Of a stretch of 64,000 bases of DNA, positions 33,050 through 41,328 are shown one piece after another; position 1 is the first letter of the stretch; each line of letters opens with the position of its first letter. Source of the DNA: Ramlibacter sp. (GTDB lineage Bacteria > Pseudomonadota > Gammaproteobacteria > Burkholderiales > Burkholderiaceae_C); assembly GCA_016713005.1 (NCBI GenBank), contig JADJPY010000001.1:124001-188000 (forward strand), read 5' to 3'. The notes beneath the pieces were generated by a model. That model was not told the origin of the DNA. It searched no databases and worked only from the letters and a program-made list of their open reading frames with translations. The position numbers and the translations under genes are program-made.

Positions 33050-35098
33050 ATGAGCGCAACGCTTTCAACTTCCACCCTGCTCGCAGTGCCACTGGCGCCG
33101 CTGGTGGGGGCCGCCTTGGCAGGCGTCTTCGGCACGACTCTGGGCGGCAACTGGATCGGTCGCCGCCTGAGCCATACGCTCACCATCCTGGGCGTATTGG
33201 TTGCCTTCGTGCTTTCCGCGATGACACTCAAGAGCGTCGCCATTGACGGGGCCAGGTTCAATGAAACCATTTACCAGTGGATGGTGGTGGGCGGCCTCAA
33301 GATGGAGATCGGCTTCCTGGTGGACGGCCTGACGGCCATGATGATGTGCGTGGTGACCTTTGTGTCGCTCATGGTGCACATCTACACCATCGGCTACATG
33401 GAAGAGGATGACGGCTACAACCGGTTTTTTGCATACATCTCGTTGTTCACCTTCTCGATGCTGATGCTGGTGATGAGCAACAACTTCCTGCAGCTGTTTT
33501 TCGGCTGGGAGGCTGTTGGCCTGGTGTCCTACCTGCTGATCGGCTTCTGGTTCAACAAGCCGACGGCCATTTTTGCCAACATGAAGGCCTTTCTGGTCAA
33601 TCGGGTCGGGGATTTCGGCTTCATCCTGGGCATTGCCCTGATTGCAGCCTATGCCGGTACTCTGAGCTATGCGGAGACTTTCGCCAAAGCCGGCGAACTC
33701 GCCAAAATTGCCTTCCCCGGCACTGGCTGGATGCTGGTCACCGTGATCTGCATCTGCCTGTTTATCGGTGCGATGGGCAAGAGCGCGCAATTTCCCCTGC
33801 ATGTCTGGCTGCCCGACTCCATGGAAGGCCCCACACCCATCTCGGCACTGATTCACGCCGCGACCATGGTGACGGCCGGCATTTTCATGGTTGCCCGCAT
33901 GTCGCCCCTTTTCGAGCTCAGCGACACCGCCCTGAGTTTCATTCTCGTCGTGGGCGCCATCACGGCCCTGTTCATGGGCTTTCTGGGCATCATCCAGAAC
34001 GACATCAAGCGCGTGGTGGCCTATTCCACGCTTTCGCAACTGGGGTACATGACAGTGGCGCTGGGCGCTTCGGCATACTCGGTCGCGGTGTTCCACCTGA
34101 TGACACACGCCTTCTTCAAGGCCTTGCTGTTCCTCGCTGCGGGCTCTGTGATCATCGGAATGCACCACAATCAGGACATCCGCTGGATGGGTGGCGTGCG
34201 CAAGTACATGCCCATCACCTGGATCACCTCGCTGCTGGGATCGCTGGCCCTGATCGGGACGCCGCTGTTCGCCGGGTTCTATTCGAAGGACAGCATCATC
34301 GAGGCCGTCCACTTCAGCAAACTGTGGGGCGCTGGCTTCGCACATTTTGCGGTACTGGCGGGCGTTTTCGTGACGGCCTTTTACTCGTTCCGCATGTACT
34401 TCCTGGTGTTCCATGGCAAGGAACGGTTCGACCAGAATCCGGACGCGCACCACGATGATCACGATCACGATCACGATCACGGTCACGACGCCCACCACGA
34501 GCCGCACGAATCCGCCTGGGTCGTTACGGCACCTCTGCTGCTGTTGGCGATCCCGTCTGTCGTGATCGGTTTCATGACGATCCAGCCGATGCTGTTCGGC
34601 GAATTCTTCAAGGATGCCATCGTGGTTGACGCCGCCAGGCATCCCGCGATGGCCGAACTGGCGAAGCTGTTTCACGGTCCTGTGCAGATGGCGCTGCACG
34701 CCTTCACGACGGCGCCGTTCTGGCTGGCGGTGGCCGGGGTCGCGCTCTCCTATTACATGTACATGGTCAATCCGGCGCTGCCTGCCGCCATCAAGGCTCG
34801 CGTGCAACCCGTCTACACCTTGCTGGAAAACAAGTACTACCTTGACTGGTTCAACGAAAACGTGCTCGCCCGCGGCGCGCGGGGTCTGGGCTACGGGCTG
34901 TGGAAGGGCGGGGATCAGGCGGTCATAGACGGCGCCATCGTCAACGGCAGCGCGCGCGCCGTCGGATGGCTGGCTGGCGCCGCACGCCGTCTGCAAACGG
35001 GCTACATCTACCACTACGCGCTGGTCATGATCATCGGCGTGTTCGTGCTGATGACCTGGTTTGTCTGGCGCGACCAGATCCTGCTGCTCATCAAATAA
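33050..35098 (+). CDS. nuoL: NADH-quinone oxidoreductase subunit L
   Basis: The distal antiporter-like proton-pumping subunit (ND5 type), 682 residues, about sixteen helices plus the long lateral helix and terminal anchor at the C-terminus. The functional glutamate (FFGWEAVGLVSYLLIGFW) and lysines (KSAQFPLHVWLPDSMEGP) are present. Residues 467-487 are a soluble loop made almost entirely of His and Asp (HHDDHDHDHDHGHD), unlike the E. coli protein; see the repeat entry. Confidence 0.97.
   Translation: MSATLSTSTLLAVPLAPLVGAALAGVFGTTLGGNWIGRRLSHTLTILGVLVAFVLSAMTLKSVAIDGARFNETIYQWMVVGGLKMEIGFLVDGLTAMMMCVVTFVSLMVHIYTIGYMEEDDGYNRFFAYISLFTFSMLMLVMSNNFLQLFFGWEAVGLVSYLLIGFWFNKPTAIFANMKAFLVNRVGDFGFILGIALIAAYAGTLSYAETFAKAGELAKIAFPGTGWMLVTVICICLFIGAMGKSAQFPLHVWLPDSMEGPTPISALIHAATMVTAGIFMVARMSPLFELSDTALSFILVVGAITALFMGFLGIIQNDIKRVVAYSTLSQLGYMTVALGASAYSVAVFHLMTHAFFKALLFLAAGSVIIGMHHNQDIRWMGGVRKYMPITWITSLLGSLALIGTPLFAGFYSKDSIIEAVHFSKLWGAGFAHFAVLAGVFVTAFYSFRMYFLVFHGKERFDQNPDAHHDDHDHDHDHGHDAHHEPHESAWVVTAPLLLLAIPSVVIGFMTIQPMLFGEFFKDAIVVDAARHPAMAELAKLFHGPVQMALHAFTTAPFWLAVAGVALSYYMYMVNPALPAAIKARVQPVYTLLENKYYLDWFNENVLARGARGLGYGLWKGGDQAVIDGAIVNGSARAVGWLAGAARRLQTGYIYHYALVMIIGVFVLMTWFVWRDQILLLIK
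34448..34510 (+). repeat. His/Asp-coding tandem repeat in nuoL
   Basis: Four perfect GATCAC hexamers (34457-34480) within a 63-base run of CAC, GAT and GAC codons that encodes 11 histidines and 6 aspartates among 21 residues. It lies in a hydrophilic loop between membrane helices. Confidence 0.85.
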
Positions 35099-35110
35099 GG
35101 AAAAGAAGAA

Positions 35111-36586
35111 ATGGGTTTGTTGAGCCTCGCCATCTGGACGCCAATATTCTTTGGCGCGGTTCTGCTGGCATTCGGGCGCGATGACCAGGCACGCGTGGTG
35201 CGCTGGGTCGCGCTGGTTGGCGCCATTGCCGGCCTGTTGGCCACGCTGCCGCTGTATGCCGGATTCAAGACCGGGACATCCGCGATGCAGTTCGTCGAGA
35301 AGACCGCGTGGATCGACCGCTTCAATGTGAGCTACCACCTCGGCGTGGACGGTATCTCGCTCTGGTTCGTGCCGTTGACTGCCTTCATCACGGTGGTGGT
35401 GGTCCTCGCCGGCTGGCAGGTCATTACCGAACGTGTGAACCAGTACATGGCGGCTTTCCTGATCCTCAGCGGCCTGATGATCGGTGTCTTCTGTGCCATC
35501 GACGCGATGCTGTTCTATGTGTTCTTTGAGGCCACGCTGATACCGATGTATCTCATCATCGGCATTTGGGGCGGGCCGAGACGCATCTATGCGGCGTTCA
35601 AGTTCTTCCTCTATACGCTGCTCGGCTCTCTGCTGATGCTGGTGGCATTGATCTACCTGTACACCAAATCTGGTGGCAGTTTTGACATCCTTACCTGGCA
35701 CAAGCTTCCGCTGGGCATGACTGCCCAGACATTGCTGTTCTTCGCGTTTTTTGCTGCCTTTGCCGTCAAGGTGCCCATGTGGCCGGTCCACACCTGGTTG
35801 CCGGATGTGCACGTCGAAGCTCCCACGGGAGGCTCGGCAGTGCTGGCGGCCATCATGCTCAAGCTTGGTGCGTATGGCTTCCTGCGCTTTTCGATGCCGA
35901 TCGCGCCGGATGCTTCGCACGAGTGGGCCTGGCTTGTGATCACGCTGTCCGTCATCGCCGTGATCTATGTGGGCCTGGTGGCCATGGTCCAGCAGGACAT
36001 GAAAAAGCTGGTGGCCTACTCATCGGTCGCCCACATGGGTTTCGTCACGCTGGGGTTCTTCATCTTCAACGATCTGGGCATGGCCGGCGGTCTGGTCCAG
36101 ATGATCGCGCACGGCTTTGTTTCAGCGGCCATGTTCCTGTGCATCGGGGTGCTCTACGACCGCGTCCACTCGCGCGAGATTGCCAGCTACGGCGGCGTGG
36201 TCAACACCATGCCCAAGTTCGCGGCCTTTGCCTTGCTGTTCGCCATGGCCAATTGCGGCCTTCCGGCCACTGCGGGTTTCGTTGGTGAATGGATGGTCAT
36301 CCTCGGTGCCGTCAAGGCCAACTTCTGGCTGGGTCTGGCCGCCGCCACTGCGCTGATTTTCGGCGCGGCTTATACGTTGTGGATGTTCAAGCGCGTGTAC
36401 CTCGGCGCCCCCGCGAACGACGATGTGCGCCAACTTGTCGACATCGACAGTCGCGAGTTCCTGGTGCTGGCCCTGCTGGCCGCGGCCGTGCTGTACATGG
36501 GTGTCTATCCCAAGCCGTTCACCGACGTGATGGACGCGTCCGTTGCCGACCTGCTCAAGCACCTGTCGGCCTCGAAACTGAACTGA
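35111..36586 (+). CDS. nuoM: NADH-quinone oxidoreductase subunit M
   Basis: Antiporter-like proton-pumping subunit (ND4 type), 491 residues and about fourteen helices. The glutamate in FFEATLIPMYLIIG and the lysine in FAVKVPMWPVHTWLPDVHVE are the conserved channel residues. A short AAGGAAAAG lies before the ATG, 12 bp after nuoL. Confidence 0.97.
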   Translation: MGLLSLAIWTPIFFGAVLLAFGRDDQARVVRWVALVGAIAGLLATLPLYAGFKTGTSAMQFVEKTAWIDRFNVSYHLGVDGISLWFVPLTAFITVVVVLAGWQVITERVNQYMAAFLILSGLMIGVFCAIDAMLFYVFFEATLIPMYLIIGIWGGPRRIYAAFKFFLYTLLGSLLMLVALIYLYTKSGGSFDILTWHKLPLGMTAQTLLFFAFFAAFAVKVPMWPVHTWLPDVHVEAPTGGSAVLAAIMLKLGAYGFLRFSMPIAPDASHEWAWLVITLSVIAVIYVGLVAMVQQDMKKLVAYSSVAHMGFVTLGFFIFNDLGMAGGLVQMIAHGFVSAAMFLCIGVLYDRVHSREIASYGGVVNTMPKFAAFALLFAMANCGLPATAGFVGEWMVILGAVKANFWLGLAAATALIFGAAYTLWMFKRVYLGAPANDDVRQLVDIDSREFLVLALLAAAVLYMGVYPKPFTDVMDASVADLLKHLSASKLN

Positions 36587-36596
36587 AAGAGCCGAG

Positions 36597-38084
36597 ATGA
36601 TTGACAAAACCAGCTGGATCACCGTTTACCCGGAGCTGCTGCTGCTGGTCATGGGATGCGTGATCGCGCTCGTCGACCTGGGCGTGCAAAGCGCCCGGCG
36701 TACAGCAACCTACGTGCTGACCCTGGCCACACTTGGCGCGGTCGCCGTCATGCAGGCACTTTATGCGACGACACCTCAGACGCTGTATGGCTTTGGCAAC
36801 ATGGTGGTGAGCGACCCCATGGGCAACTGGCTCAAGTGCTTTGCCGCGCTGGCAACGATGGCCACGCTGGTCTATGGTCGCCCGTATGCGGGCGACCGCA
36901 GCATGCTGCGCGGTGGCGAGCTCTTCACGCTGGCACTGTTTGCCCTGCTGGGCATGTTCGTGATGATCTCGGGCAACAACTTTCTCGTCATCTACCTTGG
37001 ACTGGAACTGTTGACCCTGTCCAGTTACGCCATGGTGGCCTTGCGCCGGGACAACGCGACAGCCACCGAGGCTGCGATGAAGTATTTTGTCCTCGGAGCC
37101 CTGGCCAGCGGTTTCCTGCTGTATGGCCTGTCCATGCTGTATGGCGCCACCGGGTCGCTGGAGATCGGCGTGGTGCTCAAGGAGGTGGCCAGCGCATCGG
37201 TAGACCACCGGGTGCTGGTGTTTGGCCTTGTGTTCATCGTCGCCGGGCTTGCGTTCAAGCTGGGCGTGGTGCCGTTTCACATGTGGGTGCCAGATGTCTA
37301 CCAGGGTGCACCGACCGCCGTGACGCTCATGATTGCAGGGGCTCCCAAGCTCGCGGCGTTTGCCATTGTGATGCGCCTGCTGGTTGAGGGACTGTTGCCC
37401 CTGGCGATCGACTGGCAGCAGATGCTGGCGGTGCTGGCGATTGCCTCACTGCTGGTGGGCAACCTTTCGGCCATCGCCCAGACCAACCTCAAGCGCATGC
37501 TCGCGTTCTCCACCATTTCGCAGATGGGCTTCGTGCTGTTGGGTCTGCTGTCCGGTGTGGTCAACGGCAATACCCTTTCCGCAGCCAACGCCTACAGTTC
37601 CTCGATGTTTTATGTGGTGACCTATGTGTTGACCACCCTGGCCACGTTTGGCGTCATCCTGCTGCTCGCACGCGAAGGGTTCGAAAGCGAGGAGATCTCC
37701 GACCTGGCCGGACTCAACCAGCGCAGCCCCCTGTACGCTGGTGTGATGGCAGTCTGCCTGTTCTCTCTGGCGGGGATCCCTCCGCTGGTTGGCTTTTATG
37801 CCAAGCTGTCGGTGCTTCAGGCGCTGGTTTCGTCGGGCCAGGCCCTGTATATCGGGCTCGCGGTGTATGCGGTACTGATGTCCCTGGTTGGCGCGTTCTA
37901 CTACCTGCGCGTGGTCAAGGTCATGTATTTCGATGCGCCCTTGACCGCGGCTTCTGTCTCGGCGCCGGCCGACGTGCGCATCGTCCTCACGCTCAATGGC
38001 GCACTCGTGCTGGTGCTGGGCATCCTTCCCGGCGGCCTGATGACCCTGTGTGCGCAGGCCATCGTCAAGACCCTGGCATCCTGA
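36597..38084 (+). CDS. nuoN: NADH-quinone oxidoreductase subunit N
   Basis: Antiporter-like proton-pumping subunit (ND2 type), 495 residues and about fourteen helices. The glutamate in YLGLELLTLSSYAMVALRRD and the lysine in FKLGVVPFHMWVPDVYQGAP are conserved. It closes the complex I operon; all fourteen subunits nuoA-N are present and intact, none fused. Confidence 0.97.
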   Translation: MIDKTSWITVYPELLLLVMGCVIALVDLGVQSARRTATYVLTLATLGAVAVMQALYATTPQTLYGFGNMVVSDPMGNWLKCFAALATMATLVYGRPYAGDRSMLRGGELFTLALFALLGMFVMISGNNFLVIYLGLELLTLSSYAMVALRRDNATATEAAMKYFVLGALASGFLLYGLSMLYGATGSLEIGVVLKEVASASVDHRVLVFGLVFIVAGLAFKLGVVPFHMWVPDVYQGAPTAVTLMIAGAPKLAAFAIVMRLLVEGLLPLAIDWQQMLAVLAIASLLVGNLSAIAQTNLKRMLAFSTISQMGFVLLGLLSGVVNGNTLSAANAYSSSMFYVVTYVLTTLATFGVILLLAREGFESEEISDLAGLNQRSPLYAGVMAVCLFSLAGIPPLVGFYAKLSVLQALVSSGQALYIGLAVYAVLMSLVGAFYYLRVVKVMYFDAPLTAASVSAPADVRIVLTLNGALVLVLGILPGGLMTLCAQAIVKTLAS

Positions 38085-38088
38085 GCGC

Positions 38089-38391
38089 GTGACCCAGACC
38101 GCGTCGATCTGGCTGGTGATCGTCGTCGCGCTTTGCGCGGCCAACCTTCCGTTTCTGAGCCAGCGCGTGCTGGGCATCATGGCCATCTCGCGGCCCAAGA
38201 GCCTGGGCGTGCACCTCGCTGAGCTCGTGGTTCTTTACTTCCTGTCTGGCGCACTTGGACTGTTGCTCGAGAAACGCGCCGGCCAGATCGCGTCCCAGAC
38301 ATGGGAGTTTTACGCGATCACCGCAACGCTGTTCATCACCCTCGCGTTCCCCGGCTTCGTGTACCGCTATCTCGTTCGTCGGCACGGGTAG
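38089..38391 (+). CDS. DUF2818 family membrane protein
   Basis: A 100-residue protein with three predicted membrane helices, matching the DUF2818 family that in Betaproteobacteria commonly follows nuoN. GTG at 38089 is the likely start, four bases after the nuoN stop (TGAGC then GCGTG), which implies translational coupling. Its function is unknown; location suggests an accessory role for complex I or its expression. Confidence 0.8.
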   Translation: MTQTASIWLVIVVALCAANLPFLSQRVLGIMAISRPKSLGVHLAELVVLYFLSGALGLLLEKRAGQIASQTWEFYAITATLFITLAFPGFVYRYLVRRHG

Positions 38392-38398
38392 GGCGCCA

Positions 38399-38995
38399 GT
38401 GAGCGACGACGCCCATCTGCGTGAGGAGACCCTGGCCAGCCAGGAGCTCTTCAAGGGTCGCTTGCTGCACGCTTTTCGCGACACGGTGCGCCTGCCCGAT
38501 GGCAGTGAGGCCACGCGCGAATATGTGGTGCATCCGGGTGCGGTCATGGTCATCCCCCTGATGGATGATGGGCAGGTCTTGCTGGAGCGGCAGTTCCGCT
38601 ACCCACTGCGCCGGGTGATGATCGAGTTTCCCGCCGGCAAACTGGACCCGGGCGAGCCGGCCCTGGAATGTGCGGTTCGCGAACTGCGGGAAGAGACGGG
38701 CTACCGTGCCACGCAATGGGCCAGGGCCGGACTGCTGCACCCCGTGATTTCATATTCCACCGAGTTCATCGACATCTGGTTCGCGCGCGGGCTCTCGCCC
38801 GGCGAACGCCAGCCAGACGCCGGCGAGTTCCTGGAGGTTTTCACGGCATCACCCGGACAGCTTTTCCAATGGTGCCGCGAAGGCCTGGTGACGGACTCCA
38901 AGACGTTGATTGGAGCTTTCTGGCTACAAAGCCACCTTGCCGGTTTGTGGTTACCCCAGTGGCAAGCTGCACCTGCGGCAGGTACCGACCGATAA
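38399..38995 (+). CDS. NUDIX hydrolase, ADP-ribose pyrophosphatase-like
   Basis: A 198-residue NUDIX protein. The Nudix box is complete: G in AGKLDPGE, then RELREETGY. Upstream strands (EYVVHPGAVMVIPLMDDGQV, LERQFRYPLRR) resemble ADP-sugar pyrophosphatases such as NudF. It probably hydrolyses ADP-ribose or related nucleotide sugars. GTG at 38399, seven bases after the previous stop, is the start consistent with the domain; the frame is open further upstream inside the DUF2818 gene. Confidence 0.88.
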   Translation: MSDDAHLREETLASQELFKGRLLHAFRDTVRLPDGSEATREYVVHPGAVMVIPLMDDGQVLLERQFRYPLRRVMIEFPAGKLDPGEPALECAVRELREETGYRATQWARAGLLHPVISYSTEFIDIWFARGLSPGERQPDAGEFLEVFTASPGQLFQWCREGLVTDSKTLIGAFWLQSHLAGLWLPQWQAAPAAGTDR

Positions 38996-39002
38996 TGTCG
39001 CC

Positions 39003-39458
39003 ATGAAGGTGCTCAATCTCCAGTGCGCGCATCAACACGGATTTGAGGGATGGTTTGCCTCGGATGAGGATTTCCTGGCCCAGCGCGATCGCGGCCTGAT
39101 CGGCTGCCCGGTCTGCGGGGACACCGGGGTCGTCCAGTTGCCCAGCGCCCCCCGCCTCAATCTGGGCGTGCGCGCCGAACCAGGCAATGGACCTTCCAGG
39201 GACGGGTCTCCAGTCCAAGCCCAGGCTGCACATGCGGCGCAGGCCCTTTGGCTCAGGCGCATGCGCCAGGTGCTGGACAGCACCGAAGATGTTGGTGTCC
39301 GATTTGCAGAAGAGGCCCGGCGCATGCACTACGGGGAGGCGCAGGAGCGAAACATTCGCGGCAAGGCTTCGCGCGACGAGACCGAGGCCTTGCTGGAAGA
39401 AGGCATACCGGTACTGCCCTTGCCCATCCCCGAGGCTTTCGAGGGCCCGATCCAGTAG
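39003..39458 (+). CDS. DUF1178 family protein
   Basis: A 151-residue protein that begins MKVLNLQCAHQHGFEGWFAS and has a zinc-ribbon-like set of cysteines (C9 with CPVCG near 35), typical of DUF1178. The middle is a flexible segment and the C-terminal half is helical and ends in a proline-rich tail. Function unknown. It completes the trio behind nuoN. A GC-rich hairpin follows the stop. Confidence 0.85.
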   Translation: MKVLNLQCAHQHGFEGWFASDEDFLAQRDRGLIGCPVCGDTGVVQLPSAPRLNLGVRAEPGNGPSRDGSPVQAQAAHAAQALWLRRMRQVLDSTEDVGVRFAEEARRMHYGEAQERNIRGKASRDETEALLEEGIPVLPLPIPEAFEGPIQ

Positions 39459-39462
39459 TGCG

Positions 39463-39484
39463 GGGCCCGCGCTCTTGCGGGCCC
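39463..39484. terminator. GC-rich hairpin between convergent genes
   Basis: GGGCCCGC (39463-39470) pairs perfectly with GCGGGCCC (39477-39484), loop of six. It lies between the DUF1178 stop and the ABC exporter stop and could act on both strands; neither side has a T tract, so it is only a candidate. Confidence 0.5.
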
Positions 39485-39503
39485 GGACTTCACACCGGTG
39501 GGC

Positions 39504-41285
39504 TCAGGCGGTGAACTGCAGCGCTGCCAGACGCGCGTACACCCCGTTTGCCGCCACCAGACCCTCATGGGTGCCCTGCTCGACGATGCGGCCGTGGTCC
39601 ATTACCACGATGCGGTTGGCTTGCTGCACGGTGGCCAGCCTGTGGGCGATGACGAGCGTGGTTCGGTCGCGCATGGCCGATGCCAGGGCGGCCTGTACCA
39701 TGCGCTCGCTCTCGGCGTCCAGCGCGCTCGTCGCCTCGTCCAGCAACAGAAGCGGTGCGTTTTTCAGCATGGCCCGGGCAATGGCAATGCGCTGCCGCTG
39801 CCCGCCTGACAGGCGCACGCCGCGCTCTCCAAGGAAGGTGTTGTAACCCTCGGGCAAGGCAGAGATGAAGCTGTCCGCAAAGGCGGCGCGTGCGGCGGCG
39901 TGTACCTCTTCATCGCTGGCTTGGGGCCGTCCATAGCGGATGTTCTCCAGGGCACTGGAGGAGAAAATCACCGCGTCCTGGGGCACGATGCCGATTCGCC
40001 CTCGCAAGTCCTGCAGGGCAAGCGTGCGGGTGGGCAGGCCGTCCAGGCGGATCTCGCCGGATTCGGGGTCATAGAAGCGCAACAACAACTGGAACACCGT
40101 GCTTTTGCCGGCGCCGCTGGGCCCCACGAGGGCCACTGTCTCGCCCGGGTGCACCGTCAGGCTGAAATCCGCCAGTGCAGCTGTGGCCGGGCGGGAGGGA
40201 TAGCGGAATGTGAGCGCTACAAATTCGATAGCGGCTCCTCCAGTATGGACGGGGGCTACAGCCGGATTTGATGGGGATTCTATGGGCGACTGCGCGTCCA
40301 GCAATTCCATCAGCCGTTCGGTGGCCCCCGCCGCACGGAGCAGGTCGCCGTACACCTCGCCAAGCACGGCGACGGCACCAGCCAGGATGATCACGTACAC
40401 CACGGTCTGGCCAAGATGACCGGGCGTCATCTGGCCGGCTAGCACGGCCTGTGTGCCCCGGTACAGACCCCAAAGGAGCAGTGCCGCGTTGGCGATGATC
40501 ACGAAAGCCACCAGCGCCGAGCGGGCACGCGTGCGCCGCACCGCCGTCTGGAATGCGGCGTCCGTGGATGAGGCGAAGCGGTCGGACTCCCGCGCCTCGG
40601 CCGTGTGACTCTGCACCACGGGGATGGCATTGAGGATTTCAGCGGCAATGGCGCTGGAATCGGCGACGCGGTCCTGGCTGGCACGAGAAAGGCGCCGCAC
40701 CCGGCGACCGAACCACATGGCGGGCAGCACAACCAGCACGATGATCAGCAGGACCTGGGTCATCACGTAGGGGTTGGTCCATACCAGCATGCCCAGCGCG
40801 CCCGCGCCCATGAAGGCGTTGCGCAGGCCCATCGACAGGGAAGAGCCCACCACGGTCTGCACCAGTGTGGTGTCGGTGGTCAGGCGGCTGAGGACTTCAC
40901 CCGTCTGTGTGGTCTCAAAGTAGCCCGGGCTTTGTCTCAGCATGTGTGCGTACACCGCATTGCGCAAGTCGGCGGTCACGCGCTCACCCAGCCAGCTGAC
41001 CAGGTAAAAGCGCGCGGCCGAGAACACGCCCAGCGCGACCGCCACCGCAAACAGCTCGAGAAAGTGACCCTGCAACCCGAGTGCCTGCTGGCCCCGATCT
41101 GCAGGAGCCAGGCCGGTGTCGATCAGGTGGCGCAGCGCAACCGGAAACAGCAAAGTGGCCGCGGCCGCCAGCACCAGGAACAGTGCGGCCAGGGCAATCC
41201 GGCCGCGGTAAGGGCGCACGAACGGCACCAGGCCGGACAGCGATCGGACCGGCGCCTTGGCCAGCGTTGGGGAAGAGGTGCTCAT
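39504..41285 (-). CDS. MsbA-like ABC exporter (fused permease and ATPase)
   Basis: A half-size exporter of 593 residues that should work as a homodimer in the inner membrane. Six membrane helices occupy about 20-310; the ATPase domain covers about 355-590 with Walker A GPSGAGKST, signature LSGGQRQRIAIARA, Walker B LLLLDEATSALD and the H-loop IAHRL. It resembles lipid or drug exporters of the MsbA/LmrA group; substrate unknown. Residues about 339-357, in the linker just before the ATPase domain, are encoded by a copy of the dispersed repeat (NPAVAPVHTGGAAIEFVA). It stands alone on this strand. Confidence 0.92.
   Translation of the reverse strand: MSTSSPTLAKAPVRSLSGLVPFVRPYRGRIALAALFLVLAAAATLLFPVALRHLIDTGLAPADRGQQALGLQGHFLELFAVAVALGVFSAARFYLVSWLGERVTADLRNAVYAHMLRQSPGYFETTQTGEVLSRLTTDTTLVQTVVGSSLSMGLRNAFMGAGALGMLVWTNPYVMTQVLLIIVLVVLPAMWFGRRVRRLSRASQDRVADSSAIAAEILNAIPVVQSHTAEARESDRFASSTDAAFQTAVRRTRARSALVAFVIIANAALLLWGLYRGTQAVLAGQMTPGHLGQTVVYVIILAGAVAVLGEVYGDLLRAAGATERLMELLDAQSPIESPSNPAVAPVHTGGAAIEFVALTFRYPSRPATAALADFSLTVHPGETVALVGPSGAGKSTVFQLLLRFYDPESGEIRLDGLPTRTLALQDLRGRIGIVPQDAVIFSSSALENIRYGRPQASDEEVHAAARAAFADSFISALPEGYNTFLGERGVRLSGGQRQRIAIARAMLKNAPLLLLDEATSALDAESERMVQAALASAMRDRTTLVIAHRLATVQQANRIVVMDHGRIVEQGTHEGLVAANGVYARLAALQFTA
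40216..40269 (+). repeat. dispersed 55-bp repeat, copy 4 (inside ABC exporter)
   Basis: GCTACAAATTCGATAGC at the left end and GACGGGGGCTACAGCCGGATTT at the right end match the family. It lies antisense in the exporter gene, at the linker before the ATPase domain, and keeps the frame open. Confidence 0.88.
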
Positions 41286-41328
41286 GCCTGCCAGTGTAGG
41301 AGCAGGCGGTCACGGCGTGTGCGCGCCG

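Noticed and set aside
33065..35920. Open frame of about 950 codons on the minus strand opposite nuoL and nuoM
   Set aside because: Antisense shadow of highly conserved genes, rich in His, Gln and Arg in the way typical of reversed membrane-protein codons.
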